DNA of 64,000 bases from an uncultured Chloroflexota bacterium. GTDB taxonomy: Bacteria; Chloroflexota; Dehalococcoidia; CAUJGQ01. A model generated the notes under the pieces. The model ran no database searches. It had not been told where the DNA came from and worked only from the letters and a program-made list of their open reading frames with translations. How positions within the stretch are numbered: position 1 is the first letter of the stretch; the number at the start of each line of letters is the position of its first letter. Shown here in pieces: positions 32,464-42,224 of this stretch. Location of the stretch: contig CALFMN010000154.1 in assembly GCA_937879875.1 (NCBI GenBank), positions 1-64,000 on the forward strand, written 5' to 3'. The translations under genes and the position numbers were made by a program.

Positions 32464-32907
32464 ATGGCGAGCGACGCGGCGATCGGCGATCCCGTACAGC
32501 TTGGATGCGCGGCGGGGCGGCGCGCCCGTACGGAGGACGATGCGGCCGAATTGGAGCCGCCCGCTCGCCCGGTGCTGCTGATGCGCGCGGCCGTGGCCTG
32601 TGCCGCGCTGGCGGACACGTTGCCGGGTCCACCGCGGCACGACCCCGTGATCGCCCGCGAGCGCTTCGTCTGGGCCTTCGTCCTCGGCTACGAGGAGGGA
32701 ACAGGGGGCTTCTACAACCGCCTGGAGGGCGGTTCTTCGATCGAACAGGGAATAGACGGAGAAAGCGCAGGCAGACGACAGTACGCGTGGTCGTACACCC
32801 GGCCACGCGCCGTCCCCGCCGCAGGCGCGATCAGGCGTGGCATACGGGCTGTACGTGTGCGGAAGCGCGGCGTGGGCTCGCCAATCCCCCTATTCCCTAG
32901 CCCCTGA
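32464..32907 (+). CDS. Hypothetical protein, 147 residues
   Basis: The ATG at 32464 has GGAGGG eight bases ahead. Residues 1-95 look protein-like, with a helical RPVLLMRAAVACAALADTLP and DPVIARERFVWAFVLGYEEG. After about residue 98 the sequence becomes Arg/Ser-rich and runs through an intergenic repeat-like stretch (CAGGGAATAG), so the natural protein may have ended earlier or the gene may be broken. No family is recognised. Confidence 0.35.
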   Translation: MASDAAIGDPVQLGCAAGRRARTEDDAAELEPPARPVLLMRAAVACAALADTLPGPPRHDPVIARERFVWAFVLGYEEGTGGFYNRLEGGSSIEQGIDGESAGRRQYAWSYTRPRAVPAAGAIRRGIRAVRVRKRGVGSPIPLFPSP

Positions 32908-32917
32908 CCCCTGAACC

Positions 32918-33761
32918 CTAGATGAGGCTGTAGCCGGAGCCGGCGCGGTCCACGCCGCCGCCCTGGGCTTTGTCGATCCAGCCGTACTCTTTGAGGATCT
33001 GCTGGCTGCAGGTGACACGGCCGGAGACTTTGTCGTACGGCTCGGTGGCGAGCAGCAGCGCGGCCTTCGCCATGAGTTCGGGCGGCTCGCCGCGCGGATC
33101 GTTCATCCCTTCGACCAGGTGGTGATAGACCGTGCCTGGCGTCGGCACCACCTGCGAGGGTGAGAAGCAGGTGACGCTGATGCCGTGCTGAAAGACCTCC
33201 TGCGCCAGCCCTTGCGTGAAGCGCGCCAGCGCGGCTTTGGAGGCACCGTACATCGTGCCGCCGCGGCCGGCGTCGGTGTACGGCCCGCGGCCGGGACCGA
33301 TCGCCGCGCCGGAGGAGATGTTGACGATCGCGCCGCTTTTGCGCGCGATCATCTCCGGCAGCGCGTAGTGGCTGAGAAAGAACGGTCCGTGTACGTTCAC
33401 CGCCATCGCCCGCAGTCAGCGGCTGGGCGAATAGTCCACGATCGGCACGTAGTAGTTGAGCGCGGCGTTGTTGACGAGCACGTCCACCGGACCGTAGGCC
33501 GCGCGCGTCTCGTCGATCAGCCGTTTGCACTCATCGTCTTCGGAGATGTTGCAAACCACGGCCAGCGCCTCGCCGCCCGCGGCCCTGATGCCGTCTACCG
33601 TTTGCCTGCATCGAGCCTTCCAGCGGATGGTCGTCTTCGTGCAGCGTGCGCGCCGCGCACACGACCTGCGCGCCTTCTTGTGCGAACAGATCGGCGATCG
33701 CCTTGCCGATGCCGCGGCTGGCGCCGGTGACGATCGCGACTTTGCCATCGAGCTTGCCCAT
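32918..33761 (-). pseudogene. SDR-family oxidoreductase, broken by frameshift and stop
   Basis: Reading from the ATG at 33761 (GGAGGG site), the gene gives MGKLDGKVAIVTGASRGIGK and continues through HPLEGSM. One extra base near 33613 shifts the frame, after which DGIRAAGGEALAVVCNISED and VDVLVNNAALNYY continue. An in-frame TGA at 33416-33418 stands where homologues have Trp. The remainder, from MAVNVHGPFFLSHYALPEM through MYGASKAAL to the end, is in the same frame. Catalytic Tyr and Lys are intact, so damage is recent, or both lesions are sequencing errors. Confidence 0.85.
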
Positions 33762-33951
33762 CTCATACCCTCCCTGGTTGCCGGCGGCGCGGGCGCATCG
33801 CAGGACGCCCGCGAACCCCGTTCGGCGCCATCCGAAGGTCACGATAGGTCGCGGTCGGCACGAGCGCAAATGCGTGGCGGCAGTGGGCGAGAAATGGGCA
33901 AAGCCGCGAGAGCGCCTCTTGCGGCTCTGCCGCCGGCCGGCCGGCAATCGC

Positions 33952-34401
33952 TCAGCCAGGGATGACGCCGAGTTGGCGCAACACCGTGGCGAAGTCAAAG
34001 TAGACCCGCTCGCAGAGCAGACGGTCCTCATCGAACTCGAACAGCGTCGCCACGCGCACGTCGATCGGCTTGCCCGTGGGCGGAATGCCGGCGAACTCGC
34101 CCCGCTGCGTGCCCGTCATGCGCACCTCCGCGAAGATCGCACTCTCCGCGTGCAGCAACGGCGTGGTGAGTTCGGCGTGCCAGTCGGGGAAGCCGGCGAA
34201 GAGGCTGCCGATCAGGTCGTGCACTGCCTGGCCACCCTTCGCCTGGCCCAGCTCGCCCATCGCCGGCACGTCGTAGCGCGGCGCGTGGAAGGTCTGCACC
34301 GTGCCGGCCGGGTCGTGCCGGTTCTCGGCATCCATATGCGCCCGCACGATCGCCTCGCGGCGCGTGCGCAGGTCCGAGCTGGTGGATGTCGTCGTGGTCA
34401 T
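33952..34401 (-). CDS. SnoaL/NTF2-like protein
   Basis: 149 residues from the ATG at 34401 (AAGGGAA site). It has the NTF2-like cone fold pattern: helix REAIVRAHMDAENRHD, then YDVPAMGELGQAKGGQAVHD, FPDWHAELTTPLLH and GTQRGEFAGIPPTGKPIDV, as in SnoaL-like polyketide cyclases. It could be an isomerase, cyclase or binding protein. A second, only distantly similar, family member lies upstream on the same strand, so the two may form one unit. Confidence 0.8.
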   Translation of the reverse strand: MTTTTSTSSDLRTRREAIVRAHMDAENRHDPAGTVQTFHAPRYDVPAMGELGQAKGGQAVHDLIGSLFAGFPDWHAELTTPLLHAESAIFAEVRMTGTQRGEFAGIPPTGKPIDVRVATLFEFDEDRLLCERVYFDFATVLRQLGVIPG

Positions 34402-34530
34402 TGCCTGTTCCCTTCGTTCTGGCATATCGATTGCACGGAAGGCTGGGTGGCGCCGGCCCGGCATGGCCCAGCGCTGCACGGCCGGCCGCTGTCCAAGCGC
34501 TGGGGGTGGTGACGGCACAACCGGCCGGCG

Positions 34531-34965
34531 TCAGGCCGGCGCCGAAGCCGGAATCGCGCCGATCTGCTGCACTACGCCGAGCAGGTCGAGATTGAGCCAG
34601 GACTCGACGATCTGCCCGCCGGCGAAGCGGAAGATGTAGACGCCCGTGGTGTTCACCTGCCGCCCCGTCGCCGGCACGCCCATGAGCTCACCCATCTGCG
34701 TGCCCATGCCCGACCACCGCACCGCCACGCTGTCGCCCTCGGCGATGATGTCCTCAACCGTGTCGCGGATGTCGGGCATGGCCGCGCGGAACATCGCCAC
34801 CATCTGCTTGTGGCCCTCGCGGTCGAGCGGGTCGGGCGTTCCCGGGATGGCGATGTGGAGCCGGGCGTTCTCAGCCAGCAGTTCGTCGTGAATGGCTACG
34901 TAGTCATCCCCGTTGTGCTCCTCGACAAAGCGTCTCGCGATGCTGATGTTGCGCTCGACGGCCAT
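34531..34965 (-). CDS. SnoaL-like (ester cyclase family) protein
   Basis: 144 residues from the ATG at 34965 with a GAGGAG site. Segments RNISIARRFVEEHNGDDY, MVAMFRAAMPDIRDTVEDII, VAVRWSGMGTQMGELMGVPA and GGQIVESWLNLDLLG match the SnoaL-like ester cyclase group (NTF2 fold). The substrate is unknown. It is followed by the second SnoaL-like gene about 130 bases downstream. Confidence 0.82.
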   Translation of the reverse strand: MAVERNISIARRFVEEHNGDDYVAIHDELLAENARLHIAIPGTPDPLDREGHKQMVAMFRAAMPDIRDTVEDIIAEGDSVAVRWSGMGTQMGELMGVPATGRQVNTTGVYIFRFAGGQIVESWLNLDLLGVVQQIGAIPASAPA

Positions 34966-35159
34966 GGCGTTTCTCCTCGCGCGGCGGCAGCGCCCAGAAC
35001 CATCGCTACCGGCACTGAGCAGCGTATTCCTGCGGCCTGCGACCGCCATCGCGGAAAGCCATGATTCCTGCTTGCGCCTGTGCCCTGAACGCGCCAGCCG
35101 CCCGGTAATGGAAACCCTGTAGCTGCCATTGCGCGTTGCACCCAGCGCCCGCGACTCCG

Positions 35160-38100
35160 TTAACCCCTGCCCGCTATCCCCTCGCGCAAGGCGAAGGCGG
35201 TGGCGTCGGCGCGGCCACGGGCGCCGATCTTGGCGTACAGATTGGTGATATGCCGCTCGACGGTCGGAACGCTCACGACCAGTTCGCCGGCAATCTCGCG
35301 CGTGGTGCGGCCGGCGGCGATCCGTCGCAGTACCTCGATCTCGCGCGGTGTGAGTCCGGATGCCGCGTGCCCGAGCCCGCGCGTCGCGCGGGCCGCATCC
35401 TCGGCCGTCTCGCAAGCGTCGCCAAGCTTATGCACCAGCCGCGACATGCCCAGCGTTCGGGCCAGCGTCCGCGCTTCGGCCAGCAGCGCCCGCGCTCGCT
35501 CCGCATCATGTGGATCAGCGCGAGCCAGCAGCATCTGGGCGTACTCATGCCGCGTGTGCGCCAGCCAGCCGTGGGCGCCCAGCCGCTCGTTCACCAGCAG
35601 TGCCCGCTGGAAGTGGCGTTCGGCCACGCTCCAGCGGCGCTGCACGGTGGCGAGCAGCCCCAGATAGCGCGAGACGGAGCCAAGGTAGACGGGAATGCCC
35701 ACCATCACGTTCCAGTCCGCGTAGGGCAGCATCTGCGCATAGAGCACGCCGGCGCGGTCGGGCTCGTTCAACATCAGGCACAGCTCGGCCAGCAGCGCCG
35801 CGCTCGCCAGCCAGGTGAGGTCGCGGCGCACGGCGCGAAAGCCATCGGCGGAGAGCAGCCGCAAATGATCGCGCGCCTCGCCGGGCCGGCCGCTGTCGGC
35901 GCACAGCCAGGCGAGGAAGCAGCGCAACACCGGCAGCGTCGGCGCCAGCGCCCCGCGCAGCCAGGGTTCCAGCTCGCCGAGCCGGTCCAGCTCGCGCAGC
36001 AGCACCATGCGCTGGCCACGCTCATAAATCAATGCGGTGCCGCTGTGCGTCCGCTCGCCGGCGGCGTGGGCGGCATCGATCAGCGCCCCCGCCTCCGCGA
36101 AGCGGCCGTCCAGCAGCGCCTGCGCCGCACGAAAGACGGCGGCGTACCAGCGGTAGAGCGGCTGGCGTGCGTCCTCGGCAAGGTGAGCAAGGTTCTCGAT
36201 CTCGGCGTCGGCTTCGTTACGGCGGGCCGCCTCCAGCAGATCGGGAATGCGCCAGCGGCGGCCCTGCATGGCGAGGTCGGGATTGCCGCTCGTTTCGCCG
36301 AGCTGAACGATCTCCGTGGCGGCGGTCAGCCGCTCCGGCAGCGTCGCCGGCTCCCAGATCGCGTAGTGCCGCGCGTTCAGCGCAAAGCCGAGCGCGGCCA
36401 CGTCACCGCTGCGGCGGGCCATCGCGACCGCCTCGGCGCTCAGGTTTCGCCGTCGATCCGTTTCCTCGGAGTACAGCAGTTCCATCGCCAGCCGGCCGAG
36501 CACGCGCGCCCGCAGCGCGCTCGGCTCGTCGCCCAGCGCGCTGAGCGCCTCGTCCAGCAGCCGCACCAGCGGCGCATCGACCTCCCCGACCGTCACGACT
36601 GGCCCACCGAAGCCCAACGCGGCGCGCGCCAGCCGTTCGGGCGTCTGCAGCGTCCGTGCCAGATCGGCGGCCTGGGCGAAGCGCTCGCGGGCCTGCGCCG
36701 TGCGGCCGGCGCGGGCTTCGGCCTCGCCCAGCGCGAGCAGAAAGTCGCAGCGGCGCGGCGTGGGGCCGCGCTCCTGCAAATCCAGCGACTGCAAGGCCAG
36801 GACGTACTGCCGGGCTGCCTCTTCATAGGCCAGCAGGCGGCCAGAGCGCTCGGCGGCAAGCGTCGCATAGGTTATCGCCCGCTCGACCTCACCGCCGGCA
36901 GCCGCATGCACGAAGTGATGCGCCAATTCGGCCAGGTGCGGCTCCATGTCCGCGGCGTACCACGCTTCCAATGCAAGGCCGGCTTCGCGGTGCAGGCGGA
37001 TACGGCGCATGCTGGTTAACTCTTCGTAGAGCGTCTCCCGCAGCAGCGCGTGTGCGAAGCGGTAGCTGCCGGGCGCATCGGGCACGGCGGCGATGATGCG
37101 CGTGGCCTCCGCCTCGTCCAACGCCTCGGCGAGGGCGCGGTCGTCCAGCGCAGTCTCGCCGGCGGCAAGGGCCGCGCGCAGCACCCCGGCGGAGAACTGC
37201 CGGCCGATGACGGCGGACATGGTCAACGCGCGGATGCACGCCGGCGAGAGCCGCGCCACGCGCCGGCCGATTACCTCACGCACACCGTCCGGGACGCCGA
37301 TCGTGCGCAGGCTGGCCGCGTCCACCGCCGCGCGGCCGCTTTCGCTGAGATGGCGCAGCACCTCTTGAATGAAAAACGGGTTGCCCTCGGTTTCATCATA
37401 GAGTGCATGGGCAAATGCGGACTCCGAGCCCGCGGGCGCCAGGTTGCGCAGCACCGCCAGCACGGCATCGATCGGCAAGCCGCGCAGAGGGATATGCGCA
37501 AACGCCGGCTGCCGGCGCAGCGCCGCCAACGTCTCGCTCAAGGGATGGGCGCGGTCAACCTCGACATCCCGATACGTTCCCAGCACCAGCAGCGGCGCCG
37601 AGGTGAGGTCGCGCGCGAGGAACTGCAACAGCAGCAGCGACGGAGCGTCGGCCGAGTGCAGGTCGTCCAACACGAGCAGCAGCGGCTGCCGGGCGGCGAG
37701 CGTGCGCAGGAAGGCGGAGACCGACTCGAACAGCCGGAAGCGGGCCTGGTCAGGTTCGAGCGCGGGCAGAGCGGGCAGATCGGGCGGAGCGCCGAGCTGT
37801 TCGCGCAGTTCGGGCAAGAGCACCGCCAGATCGGCCGCGCCCTGGCGCAGCGCCTCACGCAGAGCAGCGGCATCGCCGGAGCGGACCAGGGTGCGCAATG
37901 CCTCGACCCACGGCCAGAAGGCGGGCGCGCCCGCGCCTTCCCAGCAGCGCCCCCAGAGCACGCGCATGCCGTGTTCGAGCGCCCGGCCAGACAGCTCTTC
38001 GGCCGTGCGCGTCTTGCCGATGCCCGGTTCGCCGCCCACCAGCACGATGGCGCCCTGACCCGCTGCCGCTGCATCGAGGTATGCCCCAAGTGCGGCCAGC

Positions 38101-38195
38101 TCACGTTCGCGGCCGACAAACGGTGTGCGCCCGCCGAATCGCTCCACGCTGGCTGCTGCCTCCTGCCACGGCCGTCGGCCGCCCTGGAATGCCAT
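35160..38195 (-). CDS. Large LuxR-family ATPase regulator (LAL type)
   Basis: 1011 residues. An N-terminal ATPase begins with FVGRERELAALGAYL; Walker A is GGEPGIGKT (about 54-62) and Walker B is LLLVLDDLHSAD. The long middle is helical, TPR-like. The C terminus is a LuxR DNA-binding domain (LTPREIEVLRRIAAGRTTRE and ERHITNLYAKIG). Such LAL proteins are usually activators of catabolic or secondary-metabolism genes. The ATG at 38195 has no Shine-Dalgarno; a TATACT lies five bases upstream, so the message is probably leaderless. An upstream in-frame extension runs into the divergent gene's leader and is rejected. Confidence 0.9.
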   Translation of the reverse strand: MAFQGGRRPWQEAAASVERFGGRTPFVGRERELAALGAYLDAAAAGQGAIVLVGGEPGIGKTRTAEELSGRALEHGMRVLWGRCWEGAGAPAFWPWVEALRTLVRSGDAAALREALRQGAADLAVLLPELREQLGAPPDLPALPALEPDQARFRLFESVSAFLRTLAARQPLLLVLDDLHSADAPSLLLLQFLARDLTSAPLLVLGTYRDVEVDRAHPLSETLAALRRQPAFAHIPLRGLPIDAVLAVLRNLAPAGSESAFAHALYDETEGNPFFIQEVLRHLSESGRAAVDAASLRTIGVPDGVREVIGRRVARLSPACIRALTMSAVIGRQFSAGVLRAALAAGETALDDRALAEALDEAEATRIIAAVPDAPGSYRFAHALLRETLYEELTSMRRIRLHREAGLALEAWYAADMEPHLAELAHHFVHAAAGGEVERAITYATLAAERSGRLLAYEEAARQYVLALQSLDLQERGPTPRRCDFLLALGEAEARAGRTAQARERFAQAADLARTLQTPERLARAALGFGGPVVTVGEVDAPLVRLLDEALSALGDEPSALRARVLGRLAMELLYSEETDRRRNLSAEAVAMARRSGDVAALGFALNARHYAIWEPATLPERLTAATEIVQLGETSGNPDLAMQGRRWRIPDLLEAARRNEADAEIENLAHLAEDARQPLYRWYAAVFRAAQALLDGRFAEAGALIDAAHAAGERTHSGTALIYERGQRMVLLRELDRLGELEPWLRGALAPTLPVLRCFLAWLCADSGRPGEARDHLRLLSADGFRAVRRDLTWLASAALLAELCLMLNEPDRAGVLYAQMLPYADWNVMVGIPVYLGSVSRYLGLLATVQRRWSVAERHFQRALLVNERLGAHGWLAHTRHEYAQMLLARADPHDAERARALLAEARTLARTLGMSRLVHKLGDACETAEDAARATRGLGHAASGLTPREIEVLRRIAAGRTTREIAGELVVSVPTVERHITNLYAKIGARGRADATAFALREGIAGRG

Positions 38196-38291
38196 GAGTA
38201 TACCGAGCGCCGCGCCAACGGCCGCGCAACGCCCCGTATACTCGAAGCGCAGAGCGTACGCGGCCGGCGGCGCGCACGCGGGAGCAAGACG

Positions 38292-38843
38292 ATGCCGATC
38301 AGCTTCGAAACCTACGCGCGTGTGGCGCTGGAGGATACGGATGAGCAGTGGGAGCTGGTCTGCGGCCAGTTGCGGCAGAAGCCGCCGATGACGATCGAGC
38401 ACGACGGATCGGGATGGCGGCTGACCACGCAGCTCGTGCGGCAGCTTGACGACCGGCGATTTCTGGTGAGCCAGGCCGCACGCGTCCGAATTTCCGCGTC
38501 CAACTTCTTCATCCCCGACCTCTGCGTGATTCCCATAACGCTTGAGCGCCGGATCCGGCGCGAGCGGCCGCGCGAGCTTGCCGTGCTGGACGAACCGCTG
38601 CCGCTGGTCGTCGAGGTCTGGTCGCCATCGACCGGCGACTACGACATGGAAACGAAAATCCCCGGCTACCGCGAGTGCGGCGATGCCGAAATCTGGCGTC
38701 TCTACCCATACGACCGCACGCTGACCGCCTGGCGCCGCCAGCCGGACGGCAGCTACGCGGAGACGCAGTACACGGGCGAGGTGATCGTCGAGCCGGCGTC
38801 GCTGCCCGGCGTGCGCATCGATCTGGCCGCGGTGTTCGCGTAG
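38292..38843 (+). CDS. Uma2 (DUF820) family putative nuclease
   Basis: 183 residues. The PD-(D/E)xK-like core is FIPDLCVIP, LPLVVEVWSPST and the following DYDMETKIPGYRECG, with the Asp, Glu-x-Val and Lys of the family. Uma2 proteins are widespread in Chloroflexota and cyanobacteria, often in many copies, and are thought to be nucleases linked to mobile elements; their role is unproved. The ATG at 38292 has GGGAG ahead. It diverges from the LAL regulator. Confidence 0.85.
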   Translation: MPISFETYARVALEDTDEQWELVCGQLRQKPPMTIEHDGSGWRLTTQLVRQLDDRRFLVSQAARVRISASNFFIPDLCVIPITLERRIRRERPRELAVLDEPLPLVVEVWSPSTGDYDMETKIPGYRECGDAEIWRLYPYDRTLTAWRRQPDGSYAETQYTGEVIVEPASLPGVRIDLAAVFA

Positions 38844-38936
38844 GGCGGAGGGCGCCGTGCTCGATGCCGCGTTGCGCGTGCCGCCGAAGGCCCGCCTGGC
38901 TGGGCCTCTTCGCCCTGCGCCCTTTGCCCTCCGCCC
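38843..38936. repeat. CCCTCCGCCC-type inverted repeat after the Uma2 gene
   Basis: GGGCGGAGGGC (38843-38853) and its exact reverse complement GCCCTCCGCCC (38926-38936) bracket 72 bases that include a smaller GGCCC...GGGCC stem. It is placed as a terminator; same class as 40106-40163. Confidence 0.55.
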
Positions 38937-39003
38937 GATATGCTAGAGTGTGCGCTCAACCGGCGCCCGCGCCGCGTGACGCCCGCCCGCAGGAGGCTCC
39001 GCC

Positions 39004-40107
39004 ATGACCACCGCAGCGCTGCCCCGCTCGATCGAGGCGCTGACGTCCGCATTCCTCACCGATGCCCTGCGCGAGGGCGGCGTGCTGCCCCGCGGCAGCG
39101 TCGCGGCCGTTTCCAGCGAGCCCGTGGGGCAAGGCGTGGGGCTGCTCTGCCAGCTCGCGCGGCTGTTCCTGACCTATGACGGCGCCCCGGCCGGCGCGCC
39201 CGCCACGCTGATCGCCAAGATCCCCTCCGGCGACGAGCAGACCAAAGGTCTGGCGAATGCCTTCGGCTTCTATGCCAAAGAGGTGCGCTTCTACCGCGAG
39301 CTGGCCGCGCGCGTTTCGCTGCCGTCGCCCGCCTGCTACTACAGCGCCCTCGAAGAAGCAACGGGCGATTTCGTGCTGCTGCTGGAAGACCTGGCGAGCG
39401 CCCGCATCGGCGATCAGCTCAGCGGCTGCACGGTCGAGCAGGCGGCGCTGCTGCTGCGCGAGCTGGCGAAACTGCACGCCGCCTGGTGGAACAGCCCGCA
39501 ACTGAACGCGCTGGACTGGGTGCCCAATTCGGGCTCGCCCATCAACAAGGCCGGCCTCACGCTCTATCCCATGGCCTGGCCGAACTTCGTCGAGCGTTTC
39601 GGCAAGGAGACGCCGCCCGAGCTGCTGCGCATCGGCGAGCGGCTGGGTGAGAACGTGAACGCGATCCTTGACCGCTTCTGCGCCGGCCCGAAGACGCTCT
39701 GCCACGGCGACTACCGCGCCGACAACTTCTTCTTCGCCGCGGAAGCGGGGCAGCCGCCGCTGCGCGTGATCGACTGGCAGATCGGGTTACGCGCGGTGGG
39801 TGCCTTCGACGTTGGCTACTTCCTGACGCAGAGCATGGACGTGCCGCTGCGCCGGGCGCACGAGCTGGAGCTGCTCGGGCTGTATTACCGAACGCTGCGC
39901 GAAGGCGGCGTGCAGGACTACCGCTTCGGCGACCTGATCACGGATTACCGCTGGACCGCGCTCTTCTGCTTCGCCTATCCGGTGATGGGCGGCGGCCTGG
40001 CCGACCTCACCAATGACCGCGGCGTGGCGCTGGCCCGCGCGATGATGCAGCGCAGCGCCGCCGCCATCCTCGACTGGCAGGCCGGCGAGCTGCTTGACGA
40101 GGTATGA
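39004..40107 (+). CDS. Aminoglycoside-phosphotransferase-like kinase
   Basis: 367 residues of the APH/EcKinase-like fold. ATP-lysine is in TLIAKIPSGDEQ, the catalytic loop is LCHGDYRADNFFF and the metal-binding motif is RVIDWQIGLR. Related proteins act on ecdysteroids, choline or unknown small molecules; in bacteria of this type they are often found near CoA-ligase and dehydrogenase genes. The ATG at 39004 has a GGAGG site. The substrate is unknown. Confidence 0.85.
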   Translation: MTTAALPRSIEALTSAFLTDALREGGVLPRGSVAAVSSEPVGQGVGLLCQLARLFLTYDGAPAGAPATLIAKIPSGDEQTKGLANAFGFYAKEVRFYRELAARVSLPSPACYYSALEEATGDFVLLLEDLASARIGDQLSGCTVEQAALLLRELAKLHAAWWNSPQLNALDWVPNSGSPINKAGLTLYPMAWPNFVERFGKETPPELLRIGERLGENVNAILDRFCAGPKTLCHGDYRADNFFFAAEAGQPPLRVIDWQIGLRAVGAFDVGYFLTQSMDVPLRRAHELELLGLYYRTLREGGVQDYRFGDLITDYRWTALFCFAYPVMGGGLADLTNDRGVALARAMMQRSAAAILDWQAGELLDEV

Positions 40108-40163
40108 GGGCAGAGGGCGGAGGGAATCACGTCTACGCCCTACGTCCTCCGCCCTTTGCCCTC
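40106..40163. terminator. Bidirectional hairpin between convergent genes
   Basis: GAGGGCAGAGGGCGGAGG (40106-40123) pairs with CCTCCGCCCTTTGCCCTC (40146-40163) with one mismatch, spanning both stop codons of two convergent genes. Confidence 0.6.
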
Positions 40164-40766
40164 GCCGAGGTAGCTCTCGATCACGTCGGCGGCGCGGGCA
40201 TCGCCGGGATCATTGCGCTCGCGCAGCTTCGCGATCACGTTGCGCCTCATCTCGGCCGGGCCGAAGGGGCCGGTCTTGAACTTCACCTCGCGGGCGAGAA
40301 TCTTCAGCCGCACCACACCCAGCCGGCGCAGGCGCGGACCGTAGAAATCGCCGTCGGCGATCGGCGTGTAGTTGGCGCCCGGCTCATACGTTGCCACCAG
40401 TCCGGCCAGCGTCTGCGCCACCTCGGCGGGATCGGTGCAAGTCTCGGCTTCGCAGAAGTACTGCACGGCGCGGAAGTTGAGCGTGGCGCGGCCGCCGTCG
40501 GCCGGGTCCACCCAGTCGTGGCGCGAGAAGGCGAGGAAGTCGGAGACGAGAAACGTGGCCAGTGGCCGGGCTTGCAGCGCTTGGAAGACCGCGTCCTCTT
40601 GTACGGCGTGCAGATCGATCGTGTCGCCGCGCTTGACGAACGGCAGGAAGCTGACCTGCGGAAAGCCGTCCGCCGGCGTGGCGATGAGCTGCCCGTGGCG
40701 CTGCCCGGCGACGAACGCCTCGATCGTGGCCTCGTCTTCCACCAGATAGCGGTCGGAGCGATACAT
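40140..40766 (-). CDS. PaiB-like FMN-binding protein
   Basis: 208 residues from the ATG at 40766 (GGAGGG). It matches the FMN-binding negative regulator (PaiB) family: MYRSDRYLVEDEATIEAFVA opens it, followed by ATPADGFPQVSFLPFV, the conserved Arg/Asn flavin-binding RATLNFRAVQYF-type stretch and FKTGPFGPAEMRRNVIAKL. PaiB proteins are split-barrel flavin/heme-type proteins whose regulatory role is shown only in Bacillus. The gene stands alone. Confidence 0.85.
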   Translation of the reverse strand: MYRSDRYLVEDEATIEAFVAGQRHGQLIATPADGFPQVSFLPFVKRGDTIDLHAVQEDAVFQALQARPLATFLVSDFLAFSRHDWVDPADGGRATLNFRAVQYFCEAETCTDPAEVAQTLAGLVATYEPGANYTPIADGDFYGPRLRRLGVVRLKILAREVKFKTGPFGPAEMRRNVIAKLRERNDPGDARAADVIESYLGEGKGRRT

Positions 40767-40979
40767 CGCGGCCCTCCCTGCTGAGCGTGAAGCCAGCGTA
40801 GCAGGATGAATGGCCCGCTCGCAGTGCCAATTATGCTGCCATTGGTTGGGCCAATGGTCGGTGAATGTCGAACAGGTTTTGAGGCCGCGGAGCCGACGAC
40901 GCCGGCCGATGGCGAGCGGCGGGCGATGAACAGCGACGTGCAAACGGATTCACTGCTCGCCATCGGCCTCCTTCCGCCC

Positions 40980-41933
40980 TCACTTCATCGCGTAGGCGTT
41001 GAGCGGCGAGCCGACGGCGCCGGTGAAGGGCAGCGGCGGCGCCACGAACAGGAACTCGTAGACGCCGTCCTGAGCGCAGTCGGCGGCCAGCGCCTCGAAG
41101 TCGAAGATCTCGCCCACCAGCAGGCCCATGCTGGCGATCAGGATCAGGTGCAGCGGCTGGAAGCAGTCGGGCGTCTCGTTCGGGCGCACCTCCATGCCCC
41201 ACGTATCCGTGGCGATGCAGGCGATCTCCGTGTCATGCAAGAACTGCGCCGTCTCCAGGCAGAGTCCAGGCGCATCGCCGCCGGCGTAGCTGCCCCAGCC
41301 GCCCTGCGCCCGGCACTGCGCGATCTGGCCCGTGCGCACCAGCAGCGCATCGCCGCTGCCGAGCGTGACGCCCGCGTGGTGCGCGCAGCCGAGCAGATCC
41401 GCGCTGCTGACCGGCGTGCCCGGCTCCAGCCAATCCACGCCTTTGAAGCGCGGCAGATCGAGCAGCACGCCGCGCGTGGCGACTTTGCCGGCCAGCTTCT
41501 CGATGCCGTTCACGGTCGCGCCGCCGGAATGAACCAGCGCCATGTCGCGGCCGTTGTAGGTCTTGCCCTCGACGAAGATGTGCGCGAGGCCGTCCCACTG
41601 CGTGCCGCACTGCAGCGGCATGGTGATCACGTCGTCGGCGTAGCGCAGACCGGGGATCTGATCCTGGGCGCCGGCCGCGGCGTCGGCGCCGCTGGCGAGC
41701 ATCAGGTGGATGGGGTTGAAGCGCCGGCCGCCGCGCTGCGGGCCGTCGGCGTCGTAGGGCAGGGCGCAGGCGATGATTTTGCCTTGCTTGACCAGTGCGG
41801 CGGCATCTGTGATTTTCTGCGGCGTGATGAAGTTCAGCGTGCCGATCTCGTCATCGGCGCCCCAGCGGCCCCAGTTGCGCAGCCGCCGGCCCTCTTCCAG
41901 CACAGTTCGCAGCGTCCATGTCTTCGTCGTCAC
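40980..41933 (-). CDS. Cyclase family protein (kynurenine formamidase-like)
   Basis: 317 residues of the cyclase family of metal hydrolases. The signature region, normally HxGTHxDxPxH, reads QCGTQWDGLAHIF, where the first His is Gln and the second is Gln too, while Asp and the final His remain. This variant group of longer proteins is known from homologues annotated simply as cyclase. A later GGATVNGIEKLAG and TGVLLD-like text follow. The GTG at 41933 has an AGGAGG site. The likely reaction is amide or lactone hydrolysis, substrate unknown. Confidence 0.85.
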   Translation of the reverse strand: MTTKTWTLRTVLEEGRRLRNWGRWGADDEIGTLNFITPQKITDAAALVKQGKIIACALPYDADGPQRGGRRFNPIHLMLASGADAAAGAQDQIPGLRYADDVITMPLQCGTQWDGLAHIFVEGKTYNGRDMALVHSGGATVNGIEKLAGKVATRGVLLDLPRFKGVDWLEPGTPVSSADLLGCAHHAGVTLGSGDALLVRTGQIAQCRAQGGWGSYAGGDAPGLCLETAQFLHDTEIACIATDTWGMEVRPNETPDCFQPLHLILIASMGLLVGEIFDFEALAADCAQDGVYEFLFVAPPLPFTGAVGSPLNAYAMK

Positions 41934-42224
41934 GATACGCCTCCTGCCCGTAGTGGTCGGACGGTGCACATGGTAGGCACGTACGCATCTGGCCGCAAGG
42001 CGGCGTGGATCAACTCAAACTCACGTCCTCTCGGCCCGATACTCGCGCTGATCGGCGCCACGATCGCTGCTTGAAAGCAAGCATAGTAGCAACGATTCGC
42101 GCAGGCGTTGCAGCGTCCATCCTCTAGCTCTGCAGCCGCGCTGGGGAGGTTCTCCTCTGCCTTCGCGGCGAAGGCCGCGGCGCGGCCGCGATAGAGTGGA
42201 TTGACGGCCGGGCTGCCGGCCTGC

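Noticed and set aside
35136..37019. 627-codon plus-strand open frame under the LuxR regulator
   Set aside because: Antisense shadow of a recognised ATPase-LuxR protein; no ribosome site.
31441..40163. CCCTACGCCC/GGGCGGAGGG stretches as mobile elements
   Set aside because: They are low-complexity, differ in sequence and sit at gene ends; terminator function is the simpler explanation.
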